Below are positions 27,575 to 35,935 of a stretch of DNA of 64,000 nt, piece after piece. Origin of the DNA: CAWINY01 sp963837635 (lineage in GTDB: Bacteria > Acidobacteriota > Terriglobia > Terriglobales > Acidobacteriaceae); contig CAWINY010000007.1 in the NCBI GenBank assembly GCA_963837635.1, forward strand, positions 1-64,000, written 5' to 3'. Position numbers and translations under genes: made by a program. Position 1 is the stretch's first letter, and every line of letters starts with the position of its first letter. Under the pieces are notes generated by a model. The model ran no database searches. It saw nothing but the letters and a program-made list of their open reading frames with translations, and was not told where the DNA came from.

Positions 27575-29810
27575 TGTCCAGGTGCATGATAATAATACCG
27601 GCAAAATAATCCGGGTTGCGCTGGTCGGGAATCCCAATGCAGGCAAGACTACCATTTACAATTATGCATCCGGATCACGCGAGCATGTAGGCAATTATAC
27701 GGGTGTTACGGTTAACTCAAAAACAGCCACATTTAAGCTGGGTGAGTTTACTTTTGAATTGACGGATCTACCCGGAACGTATTCTTTATCTGCATATTCC
27801 CCTGAAGAACTGTATGTAAGGGAATTTATCCTGGAACAACGCCCCGATGTGGTCATTAATATTGTTGATGCGGCCAACCTGGAACGCAATCTGTATCTCA
27901 CAACGCAGCTCATCGACATGAATGTAAAAGTTGTGGTTGCATTGAACATGTACGATGAGCTGGAAAAGAGTAATGACAAATTTGATCACGGGGCCCTCGG
28001 AAGTATGCTTGGAATACCCTTTGTGCCCACTGTAGGTGCCCGCGGTAAAGGCATTCACAGGTTATTTCAGAACGTGATCGACGTATATACCGGTAAGAAC
28101 CGGATTCAGAGGAATATAAATATTAATTACGGGACAGAAGTAGAGCAAAGCGTAAAGCGAATACGGGAAAAAATTAAGGGTATTGCCAACAGTGATTTTG
28201 TCGACGGGGTTCCTGCCCGGTTTATAGCTTTGCGCCTGCTGAACAGAGACAGGCATATTGAATCCCTGCTTGTAAATTTCCAGCGGCATCAGGAGATTTT
28301 AACGTCTGCAAAATATGAATCGGGGAGAATCGAATCCCTGATGAATGACACGGTGGAATCGGTTATTACGGATGCGCGCTACGGGTTTATTTTTGGTGCA
28401 CTCAGGGAAACGTTTGAAGCGGCCCCACGCAGTAAAGCAACACATTCCGACCGGATTGACCGGCTTTTGACCAATAAATACCTTGGATTTCCTGTGTTCC
28501 TGGTTTTTCTCTGGATCATGTTCTCATTCACTTTTACGCTTGGGGCCTATCCGCAGAACTGGATCGAGCAGGGAGTGGCCCTTGCCGGGAACGCATTTAA
28601 CAGTCTTATGCCCGACGGATCGCTGAAATTACTGATCTCCGAAGGAATTATCGGTGGCGTGGGGGGAGTCATTGTCTTTCTTCCTAATATCCTGATCCTC
28701 TTTTTCTTTATTTCCATCATGGAAGATACGGGCTATATGGCCCGGGCCGCGTTCATGACCGACAAGCTGATGCATAAGATCGGGCTGCATGGAAAATCAT
28801 TTATCCCCCTCGTCATGGGATTTGGCTGCAATGTTCCGGCTATCATGGCCACCCGCACGATTGAAAGCCGTAATAACAGGCTTCTCACCATGCTGATCAA
28901 TCCCTTTATGTCGTGCAGCGCCCGTCTTCCTGTGTATTTATTACTCATTGGGGCAGTTTTTCCCCACCACAGCGGAACTTTCCTGTTTGGTATTTACCTG
29001 GCGGGAATAATAATGGCAATCGTGGTTGCCCTTCTTTTTAAAAATACCTTCTTTCGTGCCGCCGATGCACCGTTCGTTATGGAATTGCCACCGTACCGGA
29101 TGCCAACCATGCGGTCAACCACCAAACATATGTGGTCGAAAGCCTCGCAATATATAAAGAAGATGGGGGGCGTGATCCTGATTGCCTCTATCCTGATCTG
29201 GGCGCTGGGACATTATCCCGTAAACATAAATTATACAAAGGATTACGGTGCCCGGAAGGGGGAGGTCGAAAAGAAATATGAAGTTCAGGCCTTACAGGTA
29301 ACTGATCCGGTCCAGGCTCAAATTCTTCAGCAAAACAAGGAAAGAGAGCTTCAGGCTCTTAACAGCAGCATGAAAGCTGAGCACCAGGAAAAATCTTATA
29401 TCGGCCGGATAGGTAAAACAATTGAACCGCTGATCAGGCCGCTGGGATTCGACTGGAAAATGGGAGTATGCCTTGTTACGGGGGTAGCAGCAAAAGAAAT
29501 AGTTGTGAGTACCATGGGTGTGATTTACCAGGCAAACGAAAATGATAAATCTGCACCGTCCCTGCAGGAAAAGATAAAAAGTGCAAAATACACCAGTGGG
29601 GTCAATAAGGGGAAACCGGTCTATAGTCCCCTGGCAACCCTGTCCTTTATTCTTTTCACCCTGTTCTATTTTCCGTGTATTGCCACCGTGGCGGCAATTT
29701 ATAAGGAATCCGGATCATGGAAATGGGCAGCTTTTTCGGTTTTATATACAACGGGACTGGCCTGGTTTGTTTCCCTGGCTGTATTCCAGATTGGTAAATT
29801 TTTTATTTGA
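27534..29810 (+). CDS. feoB: FeoB, ferrous iron transporter
   Basis: 758 residues. The N-terminal G domain shows G1 GNPNAGKT at 32-39, the switch region YTGVTV, G3 DLPGTYSL and G4 NMYD. It is followed by a helical insert and a membrane part with two Gate motifs, the cysteine-containing FIPLVMGFGCNVPAIMATRTIESR and the PFMSCSARLPVY segment. A second gate half ends with VCLVTGVAAKEIVVSTMG. The ATG at 27534 lies inside feoA; the only other plausible starts are non-ATG codons near 27,580. FeoB imports Fe(II) under anoxic or reducing conditions. Confidence 0.94.
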   Translation: MQKRQSTGFRKIDNVQVHDNNTGKIIRVALVGNPNAGKTTIYNYASGSREHVGNYTGVTVNSKTATFKLGEFTFELTDLPGTYSLSAYSPEELYVREFILEQRPDVVINIVDAANLERNLYLTTQLIDMNVKVVVALNMYDELEKSNDKFDHGALGSMLGIPFVPTVGARGKGIHRLFQNVIDVYTGKNRIQRNININYGTEVEQSVKRIREKIKGIANSDFVDGVPARFIALRLLNRDRHIESLLVNFQRHQEILTSAKYESGRIESLMNDTVESVITDARYGFIFGALRETFEAAPRSKATHSDRIDRLLTNKYLGFPVFLVFLWIMFSFTFTLGAYPQNWIEQGVALAGNAFNSLMPDGSLKLLISEGIIGGVGGVIVFLPNILILFFFISIMEDTGYMARAAFMTDKLMHKIGLHGKSFIPLVMGFGCNVPAIMATRTIESRNNRLLTMLINPFMSCSARLPVYLLLIGAVFPHHSGTFLFGIYLAGIIMAIVVALLFKNTFFRAADAPFVMELPPYRMPTMRSTTKHMWSKASQYIKKMGGVILIASILIWALGHYPVNINYTKDYGARKGEVEKKYEVQALQVTDPVQAQILQQNKERELQALNSSMKAEHQEKSYIGRIGKTIEPLIRPLGFDWKMGVCLVTGVAAKEIVVSTMGVIYQANENDKSAPSLQEKIKSAKYTSGVNKGKPVYSPLATLSFILFTLFYFPCIATVAAIYKESGSWKWAAFSVLYTTGLAWFVSLAVFQIGKFFI

Positions 29811-29820
29811 TTTTAAAGGT

Positions 29821-30081
29821 ATGGTCCAGGATATTATAACCTATTTGTTGATCGCTTCGGCAATGGCGTATATACTTTTCAGCCTGTACCGGATGATCAA
29901 TCCGCCGAAGGGTGTCACCGGTGCCGGGTGTCCCGGGTGCGGAGGATGTTCAGCAACTGCTAAAACTTCACCTCACCGATCTTATTCATCAGGTTCAGGA
30001 TCCGTGCCTGCCGCCGGAGCAGGTAAGGGGTGGGTGCCGCGGGATTTCGCTTCCGCGGATTTGGCAAACAGGCCGCAATAA
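29821..30081 (+). CDS. FeoB-associated Cys-rich membrane protein (3' end doubtful)
   Basis: It starts 10 bases after feoB. One transmembrane helix (MVQDIITYLLIASAMAYILFSLYRMI) is followed by a short cysteine-rich tail GAGCPGCGGC, the pattern of the small proteins that follow feoB in Bacteroidetes. Family members end soon after the cysteines, yet this frame continues 40 residues antisense to mtgA. One base fewer near 29,955 would give an ending CSNC and a TAA at 29,961-29,963, almost exactly at the mtgA stop. I think the true end is about 29,963 and that this is another frameshift. Confidence 0.65.
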   Translation: MVQDIITYLLIASAMAYILFSLYRMINPPKGVTGAGCPGCGGCSATAKTSPHRSYSSGSGSVPAAGAGKGWVPRDFASADLANRPQ

Positions 30082-30730
30082 GGGCTGCATCGGCCTTGGT
30101 GAGGTTTTTCGCTGATTTGTGAAAATAGTCCCTGGCGGCCGCTTCTGTTCCATAGACTCCATCACCGGTTTCAATTACGTTCAGATACACCTCCATGATC
30201 CGCCGTTTACTCCATATCAGGTCAATTGTAACGGTAAAGTAGAGCTCAAATCCTTTGCGTAACCAGGTTCGGGCCGGCCATAGAAAAACATTCTTCGCTA
30301 CCTGCTGGGTAATTGTGCTGGCACCATGTTTCCGTTTATGGCGCTTGTTATATTGAACCGCTTTTTCAATAGCCTGCACATCGATCCCCCAGTGTTCAAG
30401 AAAACGGTTGTCTTCTGAAGCTACAACTGCACGGGCCATGTATGGGGAGATCTTCTCAATAGGCATCCACTTTTTATGCAATTTGGCTTTTTTGCCATTC
30501 ATTTTTTGTTCGAATACCCGGGTTATCATCAGGGGTGTAATCGGCGGATTTATGAATGTAAACAGCACTTCCATAAATAGGGTGGAACCGAAGAAAAATA
30601 CAGCGGTCCATTTCAATATGATCAGCGCCTTTCTTCCATAATAACGCCAGTTCTTTACCACAGGGGTGCTATCCGCCACAGCGGCGTCAGGCATTATTTC
30701 CGGTCCGTTCATTACCTCTGGTTCGTCCAT
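29960..30730 (-). CDS. mtgA: Monofunctional peptidoglycan transglycosylase
   Basis: 256 residues from the ATG at 30730 (MDEPEVMNGPEIM); an upstream ATG at 30781 adds residues from a repeat region. A transmembrane anchor at about 40-60 (ALIILKWTAVFFFGSTLFMEVLF) precedes a GT51 domain with the catalytic glutamate in ASEDNRFLEHWG, then GASTITQQVAKNVFLWPARTWLRK and RRIMEVYLNVIETGDGVYGTEAAARDYF. It polymerises lipid II glycan strands without a transpeptidase domain. Confidence 0.93.
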   Translation of the reverse strand: MDEPEVMNGPEIMPDAAVADSTPVVKNWRYYGRKALIILKWTAVFFFGSTLFMEVLFTFINPPITPLMITRVFEQKMNGKKAKLHKKWMPIEKISPYMARAVVASEDNRFLEHWGIDVQAIEKAVQYNKRHKRKHGASTITQQVAKNVFLWPARTWLRKGFELYFTVTIDLIWSKRRIMEVYLNVIETGDGVYGTEAAARDYFHKSAKNLTKADAALIAACLPNPRKRNPAAPTPYLLRRQARILNLMNKIGEVKF

Positions 30731-31095
30731 TTCTCGGGTTTCACGTTCTAAAAATAGTAAAAAAAAAGGGACAAGGGACAAGGATGCAGAAGGAAGTGAA
30801 GAGCTGAAAGGTAAGAGCTAAGAGTGTTAGAAAACAATGAATAAGAAGAAATGAACAAGGAATAATGAAAAATGACAAGGGGCAAGAGATCAGATAACTA
30901 GACAAAAGACCTCCGGATTTTTAAAAATCCCGGAGGTCCTCTTTTCTATCAATATTTTAACTCTTAAAGGATTCTCCTAATACTCCTTACTCATCTCTCA
31001 TCTCTACCTCTACTCATCTCTCATCTCTACCGACATCTGATCCCTGACGGGATTTCCCTTCTTCCTGTCACTTGTCCCTCGTCACTCGTCCCTTC
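30731..31095. other. Intergenic stretch: repeats and a palindrome
   Basis: About 365 bases without a gene. It holds GGGACAAGGGACAAGG at 30,768-30,783, purine-rich AGAGCTAAGAG units, a hairpin at 30,908-30,938 (GACCTCCGG against CCGGAGGTC around ATTTTTAAAAAT, T-rich behind), a tandem 21-base repeat TACTCATCTCTCATCTCTACC at 30,988-31,008 and 31,011-31,031, and a CACTTGTCCCTCGTC repeat just before the next gene's stop. The hairpin may be a terminator. Confidence 0.6.
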
Positions 31096-31377
31096 TCACT
31101 TCCCGTGCTTCCCTTCCAGTTCCTTGATTTTCTCCCTGATCCGGAGATAGTAAGCCTTGTACTTAATAAAGTGATTTCCTTTCTCAAATTCCCAGATAAT
31201 ATTCCCGGCACGGTAAATCTTGCCAATGCAGGCTTCAAATATGAGATTGTAATTTACACCAGTGATGCTTTCAGCCTGTAGTATGGAATTGAACCTGACG
31301 TTTTTATCGCCGAAATATCCAATTACGGGCAAGTTGTACTTTTTCTGCTTTCGTTTTACCTGAGGTTGGGTTGTCAT
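31096..31377 (-). CDS. Small basic protein with NUMOD1-like DNA-binding domain
   Basis: 93 residues. The centre (YFGDKNVRFNSILQAESITGVNYNLIFEACIGKI) follows the NUMOD1 pattern: a short strand, an F-x-S-I motif, an EA-x-x-I-T-G helix and a recognition-like helix ending in IGK. NUMOD1 modules usually accompany homing or GIY-YIG/HNH nucleases as DNA-binding parts; here the module stands alone with a basic N-terminus (VKRKQKKYN) and a helical C-terminus. A nuclease domain is absent. The similarity is my reading of the pattern and is not certain. Confidence 0.6.
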   Translation of the reverse strand: MTTQPQVKRKQKKYNLPVIGYFGDKNVRFNSILQAESITGVNYNLIFEACIGKIYRAGNIIWEFEKGNHFIKYKAYYLRIREKIKELEGKHGK

Positions 31378-31490
31378 GGGTAATTTTTTCTATAATTTAC
31401 GAATATCAGCAGCGAATTGTTACGAATGAGGTCCATGAATGCGCCGGATGAACAATTGCGACCGGTGTATGTTACTCCAGTCGAGATAAC

Positions 31491-33089
31491 ATGAATGTGG
31501 ACGTCCTTAAATCAAATACAAAATCCGGTTCAGCGGCATTCAGATCACGGGTACGGGAATATAGTGCCCTGGTGGATGATCTGCATGCAACCGTCAGGGC
31601 AAAAACCCGTGGCGGAAGCCCGGAATCGGTCAGAAAACATCAATCCCGGGGCAAACTGATGGCCCGGGAAAGGATTGACCTTTTAGTGGATGAAAATACC
31701 CCTTTTCTTGAATTATCTCCCCTGGCAGCTTTCGGCCAGTATGATGATGATTTCCCCGGAGCCGGTATAATTACGGGTATTGGCGTTATACACGACAGGG
31801 AAACTGTAATTGTTGCCAACGACGCAACAGTAAAAGGTGGCACCTACGTGGGTGAAACCATAAAAAAACATTTGCGGGCGCAGCAGATCGCCCTCGAAAA
31901 CAATTTACCCTGTTTTTATCTCGTGGATTCGGGTGGGATATTCCTGCCCGAGCAGGCCAGGGTTTTTCCCGACCGGTTTGACTTCGGCCGGATCTTTTAT
32001 AACCAGGCGCGGCTTTCTGCCATGGGAATACCCCAGATATCCGCCGTTATGGGTTCCTGTACGGCAGGAGGAGCCTATGTGCCCGCCATGAGCGATGAAA
32101 CGGTGATTGTTAAGGGACAGGGAACCATCTTTCTCGGGGGACCTCCGCTGGTGAAGGCAGCTACAGGTGAGATCGTCACGGCTGAAGAGCTGGGAGGCGC
32201 ACTTGTTCATACCTCTATATCGGGCGTTGCGGATCATCTTGCAGTGAATGAGCATCATGCTATCAGTATTTGCCGGAACATTGCCTCCACCTTTCCTTCG
32301 CCCCGAAAACAGGATATACAAATAACAGTACCGGAAGAACCGTTGTACGATCCGGCCGAACTGTATGGCTTGCTGGGACTCTCGTCCCGTGAAATTCCGG
32401 ATGCACGTGAAATAATCGCCCGGCTGACGGACGGAAGCCGGTTCCAGGAATTCAAGGCCAGATACGGAACAACACTGGTTACCGGCTTTGCCAGGATTAT
32501 GGGATATCCCGTTGGAATAGTGGCTAATATGGGCATCCTGTATCCGGAGTCAGCCCTTAAGGGAACACATTTCATCGAATTATGCAATTTCAGAAAAATT
32601 CCCATGCTCTTCCTTCAGAACATCAATGGATTCATGGTGGGCAAAGAGGTCGAAAACCGGGGAATTGCCAAAGAAGGAGCTAAAATGGTGCATGCAGTAG
32701 CCACTTCATCGGTCCCATGTTTCACAATAATTATTGGCGGTTCCTACGGTGCAGGTAATTATGCCATGGCCGGAAGAGCGTATGATCCGCGTCTGCTTTT
32801 TATGTATCCGGGTTCCCGTATTTCAGTGATGGGAGCCGAACAGGCTGCTGTTGTCCTGGGAAGTATCGGAAAACAGGAAGATCAGGCTGACCGTCAGATT
32901 ACCGCTCAATCGGGTAACGCCATTTACGACACTTATAATCGTGAAGGATCTCCCTATTACAGCACATCCCGGATATGGGACGACGGCATCATAGATCCGC
33001 TGGATACCCGGAAGATAATTGCTATGGGAATTGCCATGTCACTGAATAAGAGGTTTTCTGAACCAGCCAATGGCATTTACCGCATGTAA
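31491..33089 (+). CDS. liuB: Methylcrotonyl-CoA carboxylase, carboxyltransferase (beta) subunit
   Basis: 532 residues. It transfers carboxyl from biotin to 3-methylcrotonyl-CoA in leucine breakdown. The N-terminal RKHQSRGKLMARERIDLLVDENTPFLEL is general to acyl-CoA carboxylases. SCTAGGAYVPAMSDE, GQGTIFLGGPPLVKAATGE, GGSYGAGNYAMAGRAYDPRLLFMYPGSRISVMG are the MCC-type signatures. First gene of a ten-kilobase same-strand run; the next gene starts 10 bases after its stop. Propionyl-CoA specificity is less likely given the MCC motifs and neighbours. Confidence 0.9.
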   Translation: MNVDVLKSNTKSGSAAFRSRVREYSALVDDLHATVRAKTRGGSPESVRKHQSRGKLMARERIDLLVDENTPFLELSPLAAFGQYDDDFPGAGIITGIGVIHDRETVIVANDATVKGGTYVGETIKKHLRAQQIALENNLPCFYLVDSGGIFLPEQARVFPDRFDFGRIFYNQARLSAMGIPQISAVMGSCTAGGAYVPAMSDETVIVKGQGTIFLGGPPLVKAATGEIVTAEELGGALVHTSISGVADHLAVNEHHAISICRNIASTFPSPRKQDIQITVPEEPLYDPAELYGLLGLSSREIPDAREIIARLTDGSRFQEFKARYGTTLVTGFARIMGYPVGIVANMGILYPESALKGTHFIELCNFRKIPMLFLQNINGFMVGKEVENRGIAKEGAKMVHAVATSSVPCFTIIIGGSYGAGNYAMAGRAYDPRLLFMYPGSRISVMGAEQAAVVLGSIGKQEDQADRQITAQSGNAIYDTYNREGSPYYSTSRIWDDGIIDPLDTRKIIAMGIAMSLNKRFSEPANGIYRM

Positions 33090-33099
33090 CCAGTAAAAT

Positions 33100-33895
33100 A
33101 TGATAAACACCCGGACAATTATCAATGAGATCAGCGGGCCCCTGGCCCGCTTATGGTTAAACCGGCCCGGAGTCCGGAATGCGCTGGATAAACAAATGCT
33201 GGAAGAACTTTTTTCCACCCTGGAAGAAATTAACGCGAATCCGGATATCCGCATAATCAGTTTGCGGGGCATGGGTTCCTCTTTCTGTGCCGGCGCCGAT
33301 CTTGGCTGGATGCAAAAAGCACGCGATTTATCCGGGGAAGAGAATTACCGCGAAAGTACCCTGCTGGCGCAATGTTTTCATGCCATGTATACAAGTCCCA
33401 AAATTATCGTTACCGGCGTCCATGGCGCCGCACTCGGGGGTGCGATCGGCCTCGTATCCGCCTCAGATATTGCTGTCACAACGAACACCACAGTGTTTGC
33501 ATTCTCCGAAGTGAAACTCGGGCTGATACCGGCAACTGTGGCGCCCTATCTGCTTCGGAAAAGTTCCAGCGGTAAAATTATGGAATACCTGTTAACCGGA
33601 AGAAAATTCAGCGGACATGATGCGGTTTCTATAGGCCTGGTAAACAGATCGGTACCCGATGAGCAGTTTGAACAGGTTCATGAAGATCTGCTGAGCGAAT
33701 TGCTGAAAGCAGCTCCGGATGCACAGCTCAAAATAAAGGAATTGATCCGCTCCCTCACCGGATCGGCGCCCGACATTTCCACGATGGCCAGAACAGCTTC
33801 CATACTGGCTGAGACCACGGGTTTCGGATGAGGCAAGAGAAGGTATCCAGGCATTCCTGGAAAAACGACAACCCGGCTGGATGACCGGCCGGTAG
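33100..33895 (+). CDS. liuC: Methylglutaconyl-CoA hydratase (enoyl-CoA hydratase family; frameshift near the end)
   Basis: A crotonase-fold enzyme of about 265 residues once a surplus base near 33,815 is removed. The final part then reads RVSDEAREGIQAFLEKRQPGWM to a TAG at 33,895. Motifs are LNRPGVRNALDKQM, the oxyanion-hole segment SSFCAGADLGWMQ, GAALGGAIGLVSASDIAV, and FAFSEVKLGLIPATVAPYLL; CAGADLGWM and the last motif are those of methylglutaconyl-CoA hydratase. The reaction product is HMG-CoA, the substrate of the reductase encoded five kilobases downstream. Confidence 0.87.
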
Positions 33896-33908
33896 AAAAA
33901 GGGAGACT

Positions 33909-35909
33909 GTGTTGAAACCGGAATCCATACATAAAATCCTGATTGCCAACCGCGGCGAGATTGCCCTGAGGGTAAAACGGGCCGCCGCATCTCTCAATAT
34001 CCCCTGCGTTGCCGTATTCACCGGCAAGGAAGCAGAATCCTCCTGGGTGAAACAATTCCCGGAAAGCTATTCCCTGGGAGATGGACAACTTTCGGATACC
34101 TATCTCAATATGGATTCCCTCATCCGGTTAGCCCAAAAATCGGGTGCCGACGCTATCCATCCGGGCTATGGATTTTTATCTGAGAACAGCCTTTTTGCCA
34201 GGGCGTGCAAAGAAAATCAAATTCGCTTCATAGGACCGTCCGAAGAAGTTATCAGGCTAATGGGTGATAAATTGGCGGCCCATCATTTTGTATCCGGACT
34301 GGGCATACCGGTCATTGATAAAATTATCGATACACCCCTTGAAATCAGCAAACTTCGCCATACCATTGAGTATCCTGTTCTGGTAAAGGCTGTGGCCGGA
34401 GGGGGAGGAAAGGGCATGCGGATCGTAAAATCCCACGCTGAACTCACCGATGTTCTTGAAATCACAGCGAATGAAGCATATCAGTACTTTGCCGATGACA
34501 GGGTATATGTTGAAAAATACCTTCATGCACCGCGCCATATTGAAGTTCAGATTTTCGGGGATATGCACGGTAACATCGTTCATTTGTTTGAACGTGAATG
34601 TTCCATCCAGCGAAGACATCAGAAAATAATTGAAGAGGCACCCGCTGCCAGTCTTCCGGGCCACATCCGGAAAGAAATAATTGACGCAGCGCTTGCCATA
34701 GCCGTCGCGGTTAAATACGTCAATGCAGGCACCATCGAATTTCTCCTCGATGACAACGGTGATTTTTTCTTTCTTGAAATGAATACCCGCATCCAGGTGG
34801 AGCACGGAATTACCGAAATGATCACGGGCATCGATCTGGTAAAGGAACAGATCCGCGTGGCGGAAGGAAATCCGCTGTCTTTTTCGCAGAAAGAAATCAT
34901 ATGCCGCGGCCATGCCATAGAATCCAGGATATATGCCGAGGATCCCGAACGGGATCTGATGCCATCACCCGGAAGAATACATTTTTACAGGGAACCTTCT
35001 TTACCTGCAGTGAGAACGGAATCGGCCGCTGTTTCAGGCGCTGTAATTTATCCCGATTTCGATCCCCTGGTTTCCAAGGTAATTGCCCGGGGTGAAAATC
35101 GCGAGGAGGCTATTGAACAGTTGCAGCATGCCCTGCAGCAAATTGTGATAACCGGTGTCCGTCACAATATACCGCTCATCCAGGCAATACTGGCCGATGA
35201 GGAATACAGGCGGAATGAAGTGAGCACAACCTACCTGCAGGAAAAATACCAGCTTTTCAATGTATTGATTTCCACACAAAAGAAAAAAACTGAAATACAG
35301 GAGCTGATCACCGCAGGGGCCCTGATCTGTTTGTTTTCCGCGAAAAGCAAGCAAACATCTTTATGGAAGTCATTGGGTTACTGGCGTATTACGCCGGCAA
35401 TAGGTTTTATATACAATAACCTGAAGGGTAAGGCCGAATACCGGATCCTGGGTGCCGACTCTGCGGATCTCTGGTATGATCACAGTAAAAAATCAATTAC
35501 CCATATCCGGGTGGAGGCGAACGAAATATCGTTTTATCAGGAGGATGTGAAAAGCCGGTATTACTATGTCCCGGAATCAAACGGTGCTATTGTTATTACG
35601 AAAGAGGGCCTCGACTATGAACTCCGGCGGTCCGACCGGCTTGATACCGTTGACTTCAGCCTTTTTGAAGAAGATTCCGGCTCAGAACAGGAACTGGTAA
35701 GGTCGCCCCTGCCGGGGAAGGTAAACCGGATATTTGTGGAAATAAATGAAAGAGTTAACAAGGGCGATCATCTGATCACCATTGAATCAATGAAACTTGA
35801 AAATGGTATACTTGCGCCCCATGATGGCACTGTTCAGCAAATCCTTACAAGTGCCGGAGCCCAGGTCAGGCAGGATGAACCATTGATCTTTATTAAACCA
35901 TTGCGTTAA
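33909..35909 (+). CDS. liuD: Methylcrotonyl-CoA carboxylase, biotin carboxylase/carrier (alpha) subunit
   Basis: 666 residues from a GTG (or TTG one codon on) at 33909. The first 450 form a biotin carboxylase: KILIANRGEIALRVKRAA, YGFLSENSLFARAC, the ATP-grasp glycine loop KAVAGGGGKGMRIV, MNTRIQVEHGITEMITGIDLVKEQIRVAEG. The last 70 residues are a biotinyl domain with the lysine in IESMKLENG, an MKL variant of the MKM site. A poorly conserved linker domain lies between. It works with the LiuB subunit encoded two genes upstream, and carboxylates biotin with bicarbonate and ATP. Confidence 0.92.
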   Translation: MLKPESIHKILIANRGEIALRVKRAAASLNIPCVAVFTGKEAESSWVKQFPESYSLGDGQLSDTYLNMDSLIRLAQKSGADAIHPGYGFLSENSLFARACKENQIRFIGPSEEVIRLMGDKLAAHHFVSGLGIPVIDKIIDTPLEISKLRHTIEYPVLVKAVAGGGGKGMRIVKSHAELTDVLEITANEAYQYFADDRVYVEKYLHAPRHIEVQIFGDMHGNIVHLFERECSIQRRHQKIIEEAPAASLPGHIRKEIIDAALAIAVAVKYVNAGTIEFLLDDNGDFFFLEMNTRIQVEHGITEMITGIDLVKEQIRVAEGNPLSFSQKEIICRGHAIESRIYAEDPERDLMPSPGRIHFYREPSLPAVRTESAAVSGAVIYPDFDPLVSKVIARGENREEAIEQLQHALQQIVITGVRHNIPLIQAILADEEYRRNEVSTTYLQEKYQLFNVLISTQKKKTEIQELITAGALICLFSAKSKQTSLWKSLGYWRITPAIGFIYNNLKGKAEYRILGADSADLWYDHSKKSITHIRVEANEISFYQEDVKSRYYYVPESNGAIVITKEGLDYELRRSDRLDTVDFSLFEEDSGSEQELVRSPLPGKVNRIFVEINERVNKGDHLITIESMKLENGILAPHDGTVQQILTSAGAQVRQDEPLIFIKPLR

Positions 35910-35935
35910 TCAACATATAATAATATTTGAAATAG

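Noticed and set aside
30988..31031. CRISPR-like repeats
   Set aside because: Only two tandem copies of 21 bases with a 2-base gap; no spacers and no cas genes.
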